NCBI GenBank assembly: GCA_963812255.1
Contig: CAWEUM010000002.1
Coordinates: 434,001 to 498,000 of the forward strand
Reading direction: 5' to 3'
From: DATJGR01 sp963812255
GTDB taxonomy: Bacteria; Pseudomonadota; Gammaproteobacteria; Pseudomonadales; Azotimanducaceae
Length of the DNA: 64,000 nucleotides
Both the position numbers and the translations under genes were made by a program. Positions 19,189 to 28,704 of the stretch are shown here, piece after piece. The notes below the pieces were generated by a model. The model ran no database searches. It was not told where the DNA came from and saw nothing but the letters and a program-made list of their open reading frames with translations. Positions within the stretch are counted from its first letter, which is position 1; every line of letters begins with the position of its first letter.

Positions 19189-20736
19189 TCACGACTTCTG
19201 GCGCGCTTGCGCAGCCCTCGCCTTCGGATCGCACCAGTAGTTGGCGAGCACGGGGGGCAGTGCCTCGGCAATCAGATCCCGCGGCGCAGCAGCTTTGATC
19301 GCCTTTGCGAGTTGATCTTCCACAACGACGTTTCCCATCATGCCCTGATCCTCGTGTTGCACGATGTGGCAGTGGTAGACGAACTCACCGACGACGATCG
19401 GCGGCGCGAATCGCACGCGCATCACCACTTCGCCTGGCATCCCGTTGTCCTGCGCCACCGGCAGGTTCACGACGTCCTGATAGCCGATGAATGGCTGGGC
19501 TACGCCGTTGATCTCGGTGATTTGAAAATCGCCCTGATGGATGTGGAAGACGTGAAACTCTGCCGAGGCATTCTGAAGATGCCACTCCTCCAGGTTATTC
19601 AGCTCGACCGTTTGATCGACACGATCCCGGTCCCACACCTGGCCGTCGATCACGAACACGTTCGGATCGCTGGTGTCGTCGAAGACGACGGTTCTGGTGA
19701 CGTCAGGTGTCTCCTGGCGCAGGTCGGGCGGCGACGGAAACGTGGTCGGCAATGGAATCTCAGGCACCACGGGCTGGCCCTGTGACTCTAACGTCGCCAT
19801 CACCTGCTCCGGGTAGGCATCGCCATCGGGGCCAGTGTTGAACTGCAGCGCGATCAGCTTGTACTTGCCCGTCTCTGGACCGCGCACCAGCACTTCCATG
19901 CGATTGCCGGGAGCCAGCAGCAATGTGTCGGCAACGGTGATCTGGTTCTGGAGGTTTCCATCGATCGCGATCACGTTGAACGTGACGCCCTCCATCTGCA
20001 GGTTGTAAAAAATGTTCGCACTCATGTTGCCGATTCGCCAGAACTGCAGTTCGCCCGGCGCGATGGTGATTCTCGGTTGGAAAAGACCATTGATGGTCCG
20101 ACGCGTTGGGCCGTCAGGATCAGGATTTTCGACCACCTCGCCGTCCTGGAGCTTCAGATCTTTCAACTCCATGACGCGTTCGGTGATGCCCGCGAGTTCC
20201 GGGAACGGCGCGAGGATGTCGCCGATGATCAGCGCCCCTGCCATACCGTTGGAGAGCGTCTCGTTCACGTGTGGATGTACGTGCGGGTGATACCAGTACA
20301 TACCACTCGAGTGGGTGAGCGGGATGGGGATCACCGTATCGAACGTTTCTCCTGGACTCACCGTGACGAAGACATTGTCGCCATTCGCCAGCGGCGTCGT
20401 GACGACACCGTGGCTGTGGAAGTTCACGGGCAGGTTCTGCAGATGGTTGACCTGCGTGATGTGCAGCGTGTCGCCCTGCTGCATTCGCAGCGTCGGCGGC
20501 GTGTAGGTCCCATTGAATGTATTGAGGATCGCGAAATCGTGCTTCTTGATCTCTATCAACGTGGGCAACGATTCGAGCATCAGGGCAAGCTCACCACCGC
20601 TGCTGCTGACGACCGGCGGGTCCTCGAACATCGGACTTTCGCCACTACTACCGCTACCGCAGCCGCTAATCAGTACGAACGAGAACACGACTACCGGACC
20701 GAGGGGTGACCGGATCGATCCGAACGGAGTTCTCAC
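19189..20736 (-). CDS. Multicopper oxidase, predicted lipoprotein
   Basis: A 515-residue secreted oxidase with lipobox VLISGC (Cys26). All four copper motifs are present: NFHSHG (105-110), YWYHPHVH (147-154), FHVFHIHQGDF (about 400) and YHCHIVQHEDQGMM, where the Cys, flanking His and final Met make a type 1 copper centre. It can oxidise Cu(I), Mn(II), Fe(II) or phenols; the sequence does not decide which. There is no Met-rich insert of the CueO kind. GTG start behind GGAAG. It is the first gene of an operon with FKBP and CusF-Sco1. Confidence 0.9.
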   Translation of the reverse strand: MRTPFGSIRSPLGPVVVFSFVLISGCGSGSSGESPMFEDPPVVSSSGGELALMLESLPTLIEIKKHDFAILNTFNGTYTPPTLRMQQGDTLHITQVNHLQNLPVNFHSHGVVTTPLANGDNVFVTVSPGETFDTVIPIPLTHSSGMYWYHPHVHPHVNETLSNGMAGALIIGDILAPFPELAGITERVMELKDLKLQDGEVVENPDPDGPTRRTINGLFQPRITIAPGELQFWRIGNMSANIFYNLQMEGVTFNVIAIDGNLQNQITVADTLLLAPGNRMEVLVRGPETGKYKLIALQFNTGPDGDAYPEQVMATLESQGQPVVPEIPLPTTFPSPPDLRQETPDVTRTVVFDDTSDPNVFVIDGQVWDRDRVDQTVELNNLEEWHLQNASAEFHVFHIHQGDFQITEINGVAQPFIGYQDVVNLPVAQDNGMPGEVVMRVRFAPPIVVGEFVYHCHIVQHEDQGMMGNVVVEDQLAKAIKAAAPRDLIAEALPPVLANYWCDPKARAAQARQKS

Positions 20737-20889
20737 GGGGTGCTTCCAGCGAGCAGCAGGAGCGCGGATTCTCGATCAATGTTGCTGATGCGTCAACGTC
20801 AGCGAAACTCCAACGCGGCTTTGCTCATACCGCCGCCGCTGGGAGCAGTAGCGTCGATTTACGGCGAGGATGAAGGAAGAACATAGGTG

Positions 20890-20910
20890 CGTATTGCATG
20901 CTGCAATACG
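20890..20910. promoter_or_regulatory. Perfect 9-bp inverted repeat upstream of the multicopper oxidase operon
   Basis: CGTATTGCA-TGC-TGCAATACG, arms fully complementary, about 155 bp upstream of the oxidase start, in the gap before the SIMPL gene stop. There is no T-run, so it is not a good terminator; an operator for a dimeric regulator is more likely. No matching regulator gene is nearby. Confidence 0.4.
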
Positions 20911-21005
20911 TGAACTCACGGCCCAACGGATTCTGGAAGGGGAACCATCCGCCATCGCGAGTATCGCCTCGAGGTCGCGAAACAGACCGATCGGCTCGGT
21001 ACGAA

Positions 21006-21695
21006 TCAGGGAACGACCAGCTCGTAACGAACCTGCAGACGCCGTTCGACGCGTAACGTGCCGGGACGGAAGTCGTCTGCTACCGCGGCTTTTGCGCGCG
21101 CCACACCCAACGGGATCGGCATCGCCGAACCGGTATCCTGCAACTGAACTTCGAGCACGCGGCCGAGGCGAACGCCGAGGCGGCTCGCGACGTGTTCAGC
21201 CTCGCTCTTCGCATGCTCGATCGCGGCGTCGAGCGCCTGCAGCTCGAGCGCGGCACGATCGGCAAAATCGAGTTCGACGTTCTGCAACTGATTGACGCCG
21301 GCCGCGATCGCGCCGTCGGTCAGATCCCCATAGCGGCGCAGATCCTTCAGATCCACGCGGATCGTGCGGCTGACTGTGACGCCCTCCAACGTCGAACGGC
21401 CGTCGACGTAACGATATTCGGGACGTACCTGAATCACGGCCGCAGTAATGTCGTCGCGTTTGACGCCGAGCTTCTCGGCTAGCGCTACGACGGCGCCAGT
21501 GACCTTATCAACGTCCTGCTTCATGGCGACTGCATCGGTTCCCTGGCGGACCACGTCGAACGTGAAGCGGGCGAGGTCCGGCTCCTTGCTGACTTCCCCG
21601 AGACCGGTGACGTAGAGACCGTTCGAGGTGTCGCCCCAAGCGCCTGCGGCAAACCCAAGACTGACGACACACAACCAAGCGATCGACGTACGCAT
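21006..21695 (-). CDS. SIMPL-domain (DUF541) periplasmic protein
   Basis: A 229-residue protein with signal peptide (MRTSIAWLCVVSLGFAAGAWG) and one SIMPL/DUF541 domain: VTGLGEVSKEPDLARFTFDV at the start and VERRLQVRYELVV at the end are typical. Related proteins (E. coli YggE, Brucella BP26) form periplasmic rings and affect oxidative-stress tolerance; the biochemical role is unsettled. GGGAGGT fixes ATG 21695. It stands alone, oriented toward the multicopper oxidase operon, with a 269-bp gap. Confidence 0.88.
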   Translation of the reverse strand: MRTSIAWLCVVSLGFAAGAWGDTSNGLYVTGLGEVSKEPDLARFTFDVVRQGTDAVAMKQDVDKVTGAVVALAEKLGVKRDDITAAVIQVRPEYRYVDGRSTLEGVTVSRTIRVDLKDLRRYGDLTDGAIAAGVNQLQNVELDFADRAALELQALDAAIEHAKSEAEHVASRLGVRLGRVLEVQLQDTGSAMPIPLGVARAKAAVADDFRPGTLRVERRLQVRYELVVP

Positions 21696-22039
21696 GAATG
21701 ACCTCCCATGTTCGAGAACGACGCATCGTAGCTCATTGGTGGGCCCGACGGCGTGAGTGGGTGGCGCCTCTTCCGCTTCGCGCATGCGGCGTGTCGCCGA
21801 TCTGGGGTTTGAATGCGGCCACAAACGCTCTCGCGCTGGCATGCCGTTGGATCGATATCGGATTGATGCCCTTTGTAGAACTCGCAAATGAAGGGGTAGA
21901 CGGAGGGATCGTCACAGTCGATGGGGTACGCCTCCTGTTGAAACCCGCGAACATCGCTGTAAAACGCCACTGACGGAAACACGTTCTGATCGGCGATCAC
22001 AAGCGCCCAAGCCACTGTATAGCTTCGAAGTAGGTCAGC
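21696..22039. other. Gap with weak coding signal only
   Basis: On the minus strand an open frame from 22015 begins MAWALVIADQNVFPSVAF and looks protein-like for about 65 codons (balanced codons, few Arg). It then degrades to low-complexity Arg/Pro sequence and runs antiparallel into the SIMPL start. No ribosome site or recognised domain is seen. It may be a decayed gene. Confidence 0.3.
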
Positions 22040-22393
22040 TCATTCGTCGCGCGTCAGGTCCCTGACGTCCGCCCTCACTTCCCCAACGTAGCTTCGACTG
22101 CCCCCGGGCGCCAAAGGTACACGGTACCCCGCACGTGTGACGTACGCTCCGGACTTCCTCAAGTAACACACCGCTGCACGTGCGTCGATCGCATTCGGAT
22201 TCAGGAGCACAACGACGGATTTTTCTCCCTTACAGAGTGGAATCGAGAGATCGTCGGTTCTCCATACCGGGCAGAGCTCGACCCACGGTATCAGCCAGAG
22301 CTTGCTGGTGACGTTGGGCGGTTGGGCCGCAGCGATTGCACGCGCGTGCTGCAACTTGGCCGTGCGTGCTGCTACGAAGCGACAGGAGAGCAT
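22040..22393 (-). CDS. Hypothetical small protein
   Basis: I do not recognise this 117-residue reading. Its C-terminal 90 residues (KLWLIPWVELCPVW, LLNPNAIDARAAVCYL, YVGEVRADVRDL) look like a real protein in composition, with three Cys and few Arg-rich runs, unlike the shadow frames around it. The ATG at 22393 has no good ribosome site, so the true start is uncertain. It is divergent from the cytochrome c gene. Confidence 0.35.
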   Translation of the reverse strand: MLSCRFVAARTAKLQHARAIAAAQPPNVTSKLWLIPWVELCPVWRTDDLSIPLCKGEKSVVVLLNPNAIDARAAVCYLRKSGAYVTRAGYRVPLAPGGSRSYVGEVRADVRDLTRDE

Positions 22394-22499
22394 CACCAAA
22401 CGAACGACGGCAGTCAGGTACAATCCAAATTGCTGTTTTCCGGCAATCCTTCTGCCGGCTGACTCAACGACCTTCCGGAATTGCCTACAGGAGATCGCC

Positions 22500-23795
22500 T
22501 TGAGCAAACGGATAGGGGTCGGGTTATTCGGATTCGTCCTGATTGCAATCTTGTTTTTTGCTTTCGCATGGCGCCGAGCCCTGGACCCCATCGATCCTGC
22601 TTCCGCTACAACCTTCCCAGCCGACATCGTCGCGAAAGGCGAAGTGCTTGCGGGTGTCGGCGATTGCGTCGTCTGCCATACGGTAGCGGGCGGGAAGCCC
22701 TACGCAGGCGGCCTCGGTCTGCACAGCGCATTCGGCACGATCTACTCCACCAATATCACACCCGACCCCGACACCGGTATCGGGCGCTGGTCCGAGGCTG
22801 CGTTTGCGCGCGCGCTGCACGAAGGTATCGCCCGCGATGGCTCGCATCTGTTTCCGGCGTTTCCGTACGACCACTACACAAAGGTGCGCGACGATGACGT
22901 CCACGCGCTCTATGCATTTTTCATGACGCGCGAGCCGGTACGTGCCGAGGCGACGCCGAGCAGCCTGCCGTTCCCGTTGAACGTTCGTGCCCTGCAAGCG
23001 GGCTGGAAGTTGCTGTTCTTTCGCAATGGCGTTTTCCAATCCAACGCAACCAAGGGCGGTGACTGGAACCGCGGCGCGTACCTGGCCGAGGGATTGGGCC
23101 ATTGCGGCGCGTGTCATACACCGCGCAACGGACTGGGAGCGGAAAGGACCGGCGCCGCCTACGCCGGCGCGATGGTGGACGGCTGGCAGGCACCCGCGCT
23201 GACGTCCGCGAACCCCGCGCCAATGCCATGGACCAGCGACGAGTTGTCCGGCTACCTGCGTACCGGCGCAACCGCGCTGCACGGCAGCGCCGCAGGGCCG
23301 ATGTCCCCAGTGGTTCATCAAGGCCTCGCGAAACTACCGGACAGCGACGTGCGTGCAATCGCCACATACTTCGCCGATCGCAACGGTTCCGAATCACGCA
23401 AGAGCGAAGCCGGGCAGACGCTGGCAACAGCGATGGCGCTCGCACATCGCGACGCGCGCAACGACAGCGACGACGGCGCCGATCTTTACGTCGCCGCATG
23501 CGCGTCGTGCCACTACAACGGTGGCACTACGCCGCTGGAGGTGCGACCCGAACTGGCACTCAACAGTGCACTCACCGGACCCGATCCGGCCAACTTGATT
23601 CACGTCATCCTGAACGGCATCAGCAGGAACGACGGCATGGCGGTGCTGTTCATGCCGGGCTTCGCGAAATCGTTGAGCGATACGGATATCACTACGTTGG
23701 TTGCGTATTTGCGTCGCACCCGCACGGATCAACCCGCCTGGAAAGACCTGCCGGCGGCTGTCGCCGCGATACGCAGTCAGGAAGGCACACGATGA
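22500..23795 (+). CDS. Membrane-anchored three-haem cytochrome c (dehydrogenase electron-acceptor subunit)
   Basis: 431 residues with an uncleaved N-terminal membrane anchor (GLFGFVLIAILFFAFAW) and three haem c sites: CVVCH (56-60), CGACH (202-206) and CASCH (334-338). This matches the cytochrome subunit of membrane alcohol dehydrogenases and of isoquinoline/nicotinate-type molybdenum dehydrogenases. The start is TTG behind AGGAG; upstream ATG readings would overlap the divergent hypothetical gene. The following two genes encode the 2Fe-2S and molybdopterin subunits, so electrons should flow from molybdenum through Fe-S to these haems and on to the respiratory chain. Confidence 0.9.
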   Translation: MSKRIGVGLFGFVLIAILFFAFAWRRALDPIDPASATTFPADIVAKGEVLAGVGDCVVCHTVAGGKPYAGGLGLHSAFGTIYSTNITPDPDTGIGRWSEAAFARALHEGIARDGSHLFPAFPYDHYTKVRDDDVHALYAFFMTREPVRAEATPSSLPFPLNVRALQAGWKLLFFRNGVFQSNATKGGDWNRGAYLAEGLGHCGACHTPRNGLGAERTGAAYAGAMVDGWQAPALTSANPAPMPWTSDELSGYLRTGATALHGSAAGPMSPVVHQGLAKLPDSDVRAIATYFADRNGSESRKSEAGQTLATAMALAHRDARNDSDDGADLYVAACASCHYNGGTTPLEVRPELALNSALTGPDPANLIHVILNGISRNDGMAVLFMPGFAKSLSDTDITTLVAYLRRTRTDQPAWKDLPAAVAAIRSQEGTR

Positions 23796-23820
23796 CAACA
23801 TCACTCGGAGTCATGCGTTC

Positions 23821-24309
23821 ATGACCAGCTTAACGATCAATGGCCAATCGGTGTCGGTAGACATCGCCGACGATACGCCTCTGCTGTGGGTCATCCGCGA
23901 TTCAGTCGGGCTCAAAGGCACCAAGTTCGGCTGCGGCATCGGGATGTGCGGCGCATGCACTGTGCATGTCGACGGTCGGGCCGTGCGTTCGTGCATCACA
24001 CCGCTGCGCAGCGTGGCCGATTCGGTCGTCGTAACGATCGAGGGTCTCGACGCTCATGGGCAACACCCACTACAAAAGGCCTGGATCGCTACGCAGACGC
24101 CCCAGTGCGGCTACTGCCAGTCGGGCCAGATCATGCAGGCAGCGTCGCTGCTGAAGGACTATCCGCAGCCGACGGACACGGACATCGACAACATCATGAG
24201 CGGCAACTTGTGTCGCTGCATGGCCTACATCCGTATTCGCAAGGCCATCAAACTCGCCGCCGCCGAGATGGAGGCGGTGAGAACCACCGGTGCAGCGTCC
24301 CATGAATAG
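23821..24309 (+). CDS. 2Fe-2S subunit of a molybdenum hydroxylase (IorA-like)
   Basis: A 162-residue two-cluster protein of the xanthine dehydrogenase family. The plant-type ferredoxin motif FGCGIGMCGACTVHVDG is followed by the C-terminal helical cluster with QCGYCQSGQ and GNLCRC. It relays electrons from the molybdopterin subunit to the cytochrome. It lies 25 bp after the cytochrome gene and overlaps the next gene by 8 bp, so the three form an operon. Confidence 0.92.
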   Translation: MTSLTINGQSVSVDIADDTPLLWVIRDSVGLKGTKFGCGIGMCGACTVHVDGRAVRSCITPLRSVADSVVVTIEGLDAHGQHPLQKAWIATQTPQCGYCQSGQIMQAASLLKDYPQPTDTDIDNIMSGNLCRCMAYIRIRKAIKLAAAEMEAVRTTGAASHE

Positions 24310-26612
24310 GTTCTTAAAGTATGCAGGCGGCTCAGAAGGCTCAGGGCTATCGCGGCGCGCGCTGCTGATCGGTGCGGCGGGTGCCGGTTTCACATTGGCG
24401 TTCGCGCATCCTGGTGCGGTGTTCGCCGATCCCAGGACTGCTATCGCGGACAATCTTTTCGAGCCGACGATCTGGTATCAGATCGATCGCGATGGATTCG
24501 CTACAGTGAATGTCATCCGTGCGGAAATGGGTCAACACATCGGCACGGCTCTCGCGCGAATCGTTGCCGACGAGTTGGAGGCCGAATGGAGTTCGGTGCG
24601 CATCAACTCAGTCGACACCGATCCCAAGTGGGGATACATGGTGACCGGCGGAAGCTGGTCGGTCTGGCAGAGCTTCGCGCTGCTCAGCCAGGCGGGTGCA
24701 GCCGGTCGCATCACGCTGATCGAAGAAGGCGCGAAGCTGCTGGGCGCGCATACATCCGCTTGCATCGCGCGCAACAGTGTCGTGCGAGCGGGCAGCAAAT
24801 CCATCAGCTACGCCGACATCGTGCGCAAAGGCAACCTCACGCGCGTGTACTCGGCAGCGGAACTGGCCGCGATGCCGATCAAGAAGGCGGGCGATCGCCG
24901 GCTGATCGGCCTTCAGACAGACGCGATCGATATCCCGTCGAAAACCAACGGCTCGGCGCGATATGGAATCGACGCGGAAGTAGAAGGGATGGTATTCGCG
25001 CGTCCGAAGCTTCCACCGACGCGCAACGGCTCGAAGCGTCCTCTCAATCGACGACACGGCGGCCAAGACCGTTAAGGGGTACATCAAGTCGGTCGCGCTC
25101 GAAGATCCATCTGGAACGGTCCCCGGCTGGGTCGTCGTGTTCGCCGATTCATTCACGGCCGCGATTCGTGCGGCCGACCAGGTCCAGGTAGTGTGGACTT
25201 TGAGCGATGCAACGACGGTATCCGAGAAGGACATCCTCGCGCGCGGCACACAACTGATCGAAGACCCGAGTGGGGGTTCTCTGGTTGTAGAACATGACGG
25301 CTTCGATCAAGCGTTCGCGGCGGCCAAGTCCACTGTAGAGCGAACCTATACGACGGCCACCGTGCTGCACTTCCAGCTCGAGCCGGTCAACACGCTCGCG
25401 TTCGAAAAGAACGGCATCTGGGAAATACATGCCGGCAATCAGTGGCAGTCGTTGATCCTGCCTGTACTCGCCAGGGCGCTCGGTGTTGGCGAGGACAAAG
25501 TACTGATGCGCACGTATCTCATCGGCGGTGGGTTCGGCCGGCGCCTCAACGGCGACTACACCGTACCCGGGGCGCTTGCGGCGAAGGCCTTCGGCAAGCC
25601 GGTCAAGCTGGTGCTCACGCGTGCCGACGACGCGCTGTTCGACTCGCCGCGCTCGCCATCCGTACAACGTTTGCGAATGGCGTTCGACAACAATGGCCAA
25701 GTCATCGCTATGGATCACCAGGCAACCGCCGGTTGGCCCACAAAAGTGATGCTGCCTAGCTTCATGCCCAAAGGCGAGAACGGCGTACCGTACGATCCAT
25801 TCGCGATTTCTGGTGCAGATCACTGGTACTCCGTGGGCGCACACCGCGTTCGCGCAATCCCGAATGATCTCGCCAACGACACGTTTCGTCCCGGTTGGCT
25901 ACGCTCGGTAGGGCCAGGCTGGACAAATTGGGCGCTCGAGACATTCATTGACGAAGCCGCCTATGAAATCGGGGCCGATCCGGTCGCATTCCGGATCGCT
26001 TTGCTCGACGCGAAAGGGATCAATGCCGGCAGCTCACCAAATTCAGTAGGGGGCGCTGCTCGTCAAGCCAATGTAGTCAAGCGCGCAGCCGAAAAAGCCG
26101 GTTGGGGCACGCCGCTGCCCAAGGACACAGGCATCGGCATCGCAACGTCGTTCGGGCAAGAGCGTGACATGCCGACGTGGACCGCCTGCGTCGCACGGGT
26201 GCGGGTCGATCGGAGTACCGGTGTGGTCACGCTCGAAAAGCTCACCCTCGTCGTGGACGCTGGCACTGTCGTGCATCCCGACGGCGCATTGGCGCAGGTC
26301 GAGGGTGCCGCACTATGGGGCGCCAGCATGGCCCTGCACGAAGGGACCGAATTCGTGAACGGGCTCGTCAAGGACACCAATCTGAATACCTACACGCCGT
26401 TGCGAATGCGGGATGTCCCCGAAGTAGAGGTGGAGTTCATCCCCAGCACAGAACTACCGGTTGGCTTAGGCGAACCCGCGACCACTGTTGGCGGTCCGGC
26501 GATCGGCAACGCGATCTTCGCTGCAGTCGGCGCACGCGTTCGCCATCTCCCTATCCGTCCGGACGCTGTTCTGCAGGCGCTTGCATCCAGTTCGAAGCAT
26601 CCACCGGCATGA
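24302..26612 (+). pseudogene. Molybdopterin-binding dehydrogenase subunit (IorB-like), single-base frameshift
   Basis: The first part (24302 to about 25036) starts with a twin-arginine signal (LSRRALLIGAAGAGF) and the N-terminal molybdopterin region. Its frame runs into noise and stops at 25075. The continuation is in the next frame from 25038 (VLSIDDTAAKTVKG) to 26612 and contains GGGFGRRLNGDY, a molybdopterin-contact loop. An extra base at about 25036-25038 (tcgaag-c-gtcctc) explains both halves: removing it gives GSKVLSIDD and about 769 residues, the normal family length. The codons on both sides look intact, so this is either a very recent mutation or a sequence error. If real, the dehydrogenase is dead; if not, it oxidises an aldehyde or N-heterocycle in the periplasm. 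Confidence 0.85.
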
Positions 26613-26658
26613 GCGACAGACACGCACCGTGGGTCGAGTCACGTGACCGGCAGCCGAA

Positions 26659-26967
26659 TCAGACGTAGCGCGGTATCGGTCCGTTGTGCGGTGTCATCTG
26701 ATCCGAAAGATCAAACGACACTTCATCGACGTAGCACCAACCCCACCCTTCCGGCGGATCGTAGCCCTCGATGATCGGATGGCCGCTAGCCCGAAAGTGC
26801 TTCGTTGCATGCCCTTGCGGCGACGAGTCGCAACAACCGACGTGACCACACGTCCTGCAGATCCGCAGATGCACCCACTCCGAGTGCATCTTCAAGCACT
26901 CTTCGCAACCGAGCGCGCTGGGTGTGACAGCGCGAATCGACCTTTTGTGTTCACATGAATCAGACAT
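26659..26967 (-). CDS. UBP-type zinc finger protein
   Basis: A 102-residue protein built around a zinc-finger UBP domain: CEHKRSI, GCEECLKMHSEWVHLRICRTCGHVGCCD, then HATKHFRASGHPIIEGY give the ordered Cys/His ligands. In bacteria these small proteins usually sit beside the cyclic-nucleotide-domain flavoprotein found here. The function is unknown. Its ATG overlaps the flavoprotein stop by 8 bp, so the two are translationally coupled. Confidence 0.88.
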   Translation of the reverse strand: MSDSCEHKRSIRAVTPSALGCEECLKMHSEWVHLRICRTCGHVGCCDSSPQGHATKHFRASGHPIIEGYDPPEGWGWCYVDEVSFDLSDQMTPHNGPIPRYV

Positions 26968-28666
26968 TGGCCACCTTCGTGACGCGACCAACGATAGGAC
27001 TCGACACGTTGCGCGACTGCGCAAGATACACGTGCAGCGCCGCAACAACCTGTGCACCTTCACCGACCGCGGCAGCCACCCGCTTGATCGATCCGGCACG
27101 AACATCGCCGATGGCGAATACGCCGGAATGGTTGGTCTCGAACGGCAGGCGACCCCCTCCCGCCAACGCTTCGGCGCGAATGAAACCTCTGCTATCGATG
27201 TCTACGCCGAAACGTGCGAGCCATTTAGTGTTCGGATCCGCGCCAATGAAGAGAAAAAGATGCCGCACAGAACAATTCTGCTCAGCCGCGCTGACACGAT
27301 TTCGCAAGCGAATTTCGTGCAAGGCGCCTTCTTTGCCGTGGAGTTCCACAACCTCCGTTTGCAGCAGAACTTCGACGTTGGGGAGCGCGCGGATCCGTGC
27401 GCAGAGATACTGCGACATGGTCGCTTCGAGTGAAGCACCCCGTACGATCATCGAAACTTTAGCAACCTGACTCGACAGATACACTGCTGCCTGCCCAGCG
27501 GAATTTCCCGCGCCGATCAACGCAACCTCGCCGCCGCTGCACAAGCGCCGCTCAAGCGGCGATGCCCAGTAGTGCACGCTGATACCTTCATAGTCGACCA
27601 GGTTGTCCACTTCGAGCTGCCGATACTGCGCGCCCGTCGCGATCACGACGGCTTGTGCGCGTACCGTTTCACCGCGCGGCAGGCCCAAAACAAATCCAGG
27701 CCCGGTCGGTAACATGGCGTCGTCCAGCGCGGATACCTCGTTCGGAATCGCCGTTTCGGCGCCGAACTTCTGGGCCTGGTTATGGGCGCGCGCCGTCAGC
27801 GCCACACCGCTGATGCCGGTGGGAAAGCCCAGGTAGTTCTCGATCCGCGCGGACGCACCGGCTTGTCCGCCGAAGGCGCGGCGATCGATCATGATCACTG
27901 TTAGCCCTTCCGACGCGGCATACACGGCAGTAGCAAGACCGGCAGGTCCGACGCCGACGATCGCGACGTCGTATGCGACCGCCGAGTCGATGGCGCGGTC
28001 CATGCCGATGCAACGCGCGAGTTGGCCCTCGGTGGGATTGCGCAACAACTGGCCTTGAGCGCACAACACGATCGGCAGATCCGCAACCGCTATTTGGAAA
28101 CGATCCAGCAGCGTCTTTGCGCAGTCGTCCGTATCGGGGTCGAGGCGCTGATGCGGGTGGCCGTTGCGGGAGAGAAATCCTTCGAGGCGCAACACGTCTC
28201 GGTGTACTGCGTAACCCACGATGATCGGTCCGCCAACACCTCGCTCCAGGAGACCGACGCGGCGCAGGATCAGCGCGCGCATGATGCGCTCGCCGAGATC
28301 GGCGTCCTCGATCATCAGATCGCGCAGCCGCCGCGACGGGACAACGATCGCTTCCACATCCGTGATCGCCGCTGCATCGACGAGCGACGGTCGACCCGAC
28401 AGCTGGGCCAGTTCGCCCATGAAGCTGCCCGGACCATGCGTCACGATCGGCTGATCGCGCATGTGCTCTTCGTGCGGCGCGACCAGCACCTCGCCGCTGA
28501 GAATCACCTGCAGGCCGGGCGCGACATCACCGGCCTTCGCCGCGAACGATCCGGCCCGATAGGTCTGCTGCTCTCCGAATCGGCGCAGACGATCCACCTC
28601 AGTCTCACTCAACGTCGGGAACATCTGCTCACGACGCGATTCGATGGTCGGCGGTTGCTGCTTCAC
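26960..28666 (-). CDS. Cyclic-nucleotide-binding domain fused to thioredoxin-reductase-like flavoprotein
   Basis: 568 residues. Positions about 10-130 are a cNMP-binding domain (GSFMGELAQLSGRPS is the phosphate-binding segment but lacks the classic R-x-A ending). About 150-225 is a glutaredoxin/thioredoxin-like linker. About 230-560 is a thioredoxin-reductase fold with FAD motif VGVGPAGLATAVYAASEG, NADPH motif LIGAGNSAGQAAVYLS and the late GVFAIGDVRAG. The redox CxxC that normally sits in VxYCAxC is missing: the segment reads VHYWASPLERRLC. It must therefore act on something other than standard thioredoxin through that site. GTG 28666 is preferred because GAGGA is correctly spaced. Lies between the DsbA-like and UBP genes. 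Confidence 0.87.
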   Translation of the reverse strand: MKQQPPTIESRREQMFPTLSETEVDRLRRFGEQQTYRAGSFAAKAGDVAPGLQVILSGEVLVAPHEEHMRDQPIVTHGPGSFMGELAQLSGRPSLVDAAAITDVEAIVVPSRRLRDLMIEDADLGERIMRALILRRVGLLERGVGGPIIVGYAVHRDVLRLEGFLSRNGHPHQRLDPDTDDCAKTLLDRFQIAVADLPIVLCAQGQLLRNPTEGQLARCIGMDRAIDSAVAYDVAIVGVGPAGLATAVYAASEGLTVIMIDRRAFGGQAGASARIENYLGFPTGISGVALTARAHNQAQKFGAETAIPNEVSALDDAMLPTGPGFVLGLPRGETVRAQAVVIATGAQYRQLEVDNLVDYEGISVHYWASPLERRLCSGGEVALIGAGNSAGQAAVYLSSQVAKVSMIVRGASLEATMSQYLCARIRALPNVEVLLQTEVVELHGKEGALHEIRLRNRVSAAEQNCSVRHLFLFIGADPNTKWLARFGVDIDSRGFIRAEALAGGGRLPFETNHSGVFAIGDVRAGSIKRVAAAVGEGAQVVAALHVYLAQSRNVSSPIVGRVTKVANV

Positions 28667-28704
28667 GCGCACTTCCTCACTGTCGGCGATGAATCAGCCT
28701 CGCT

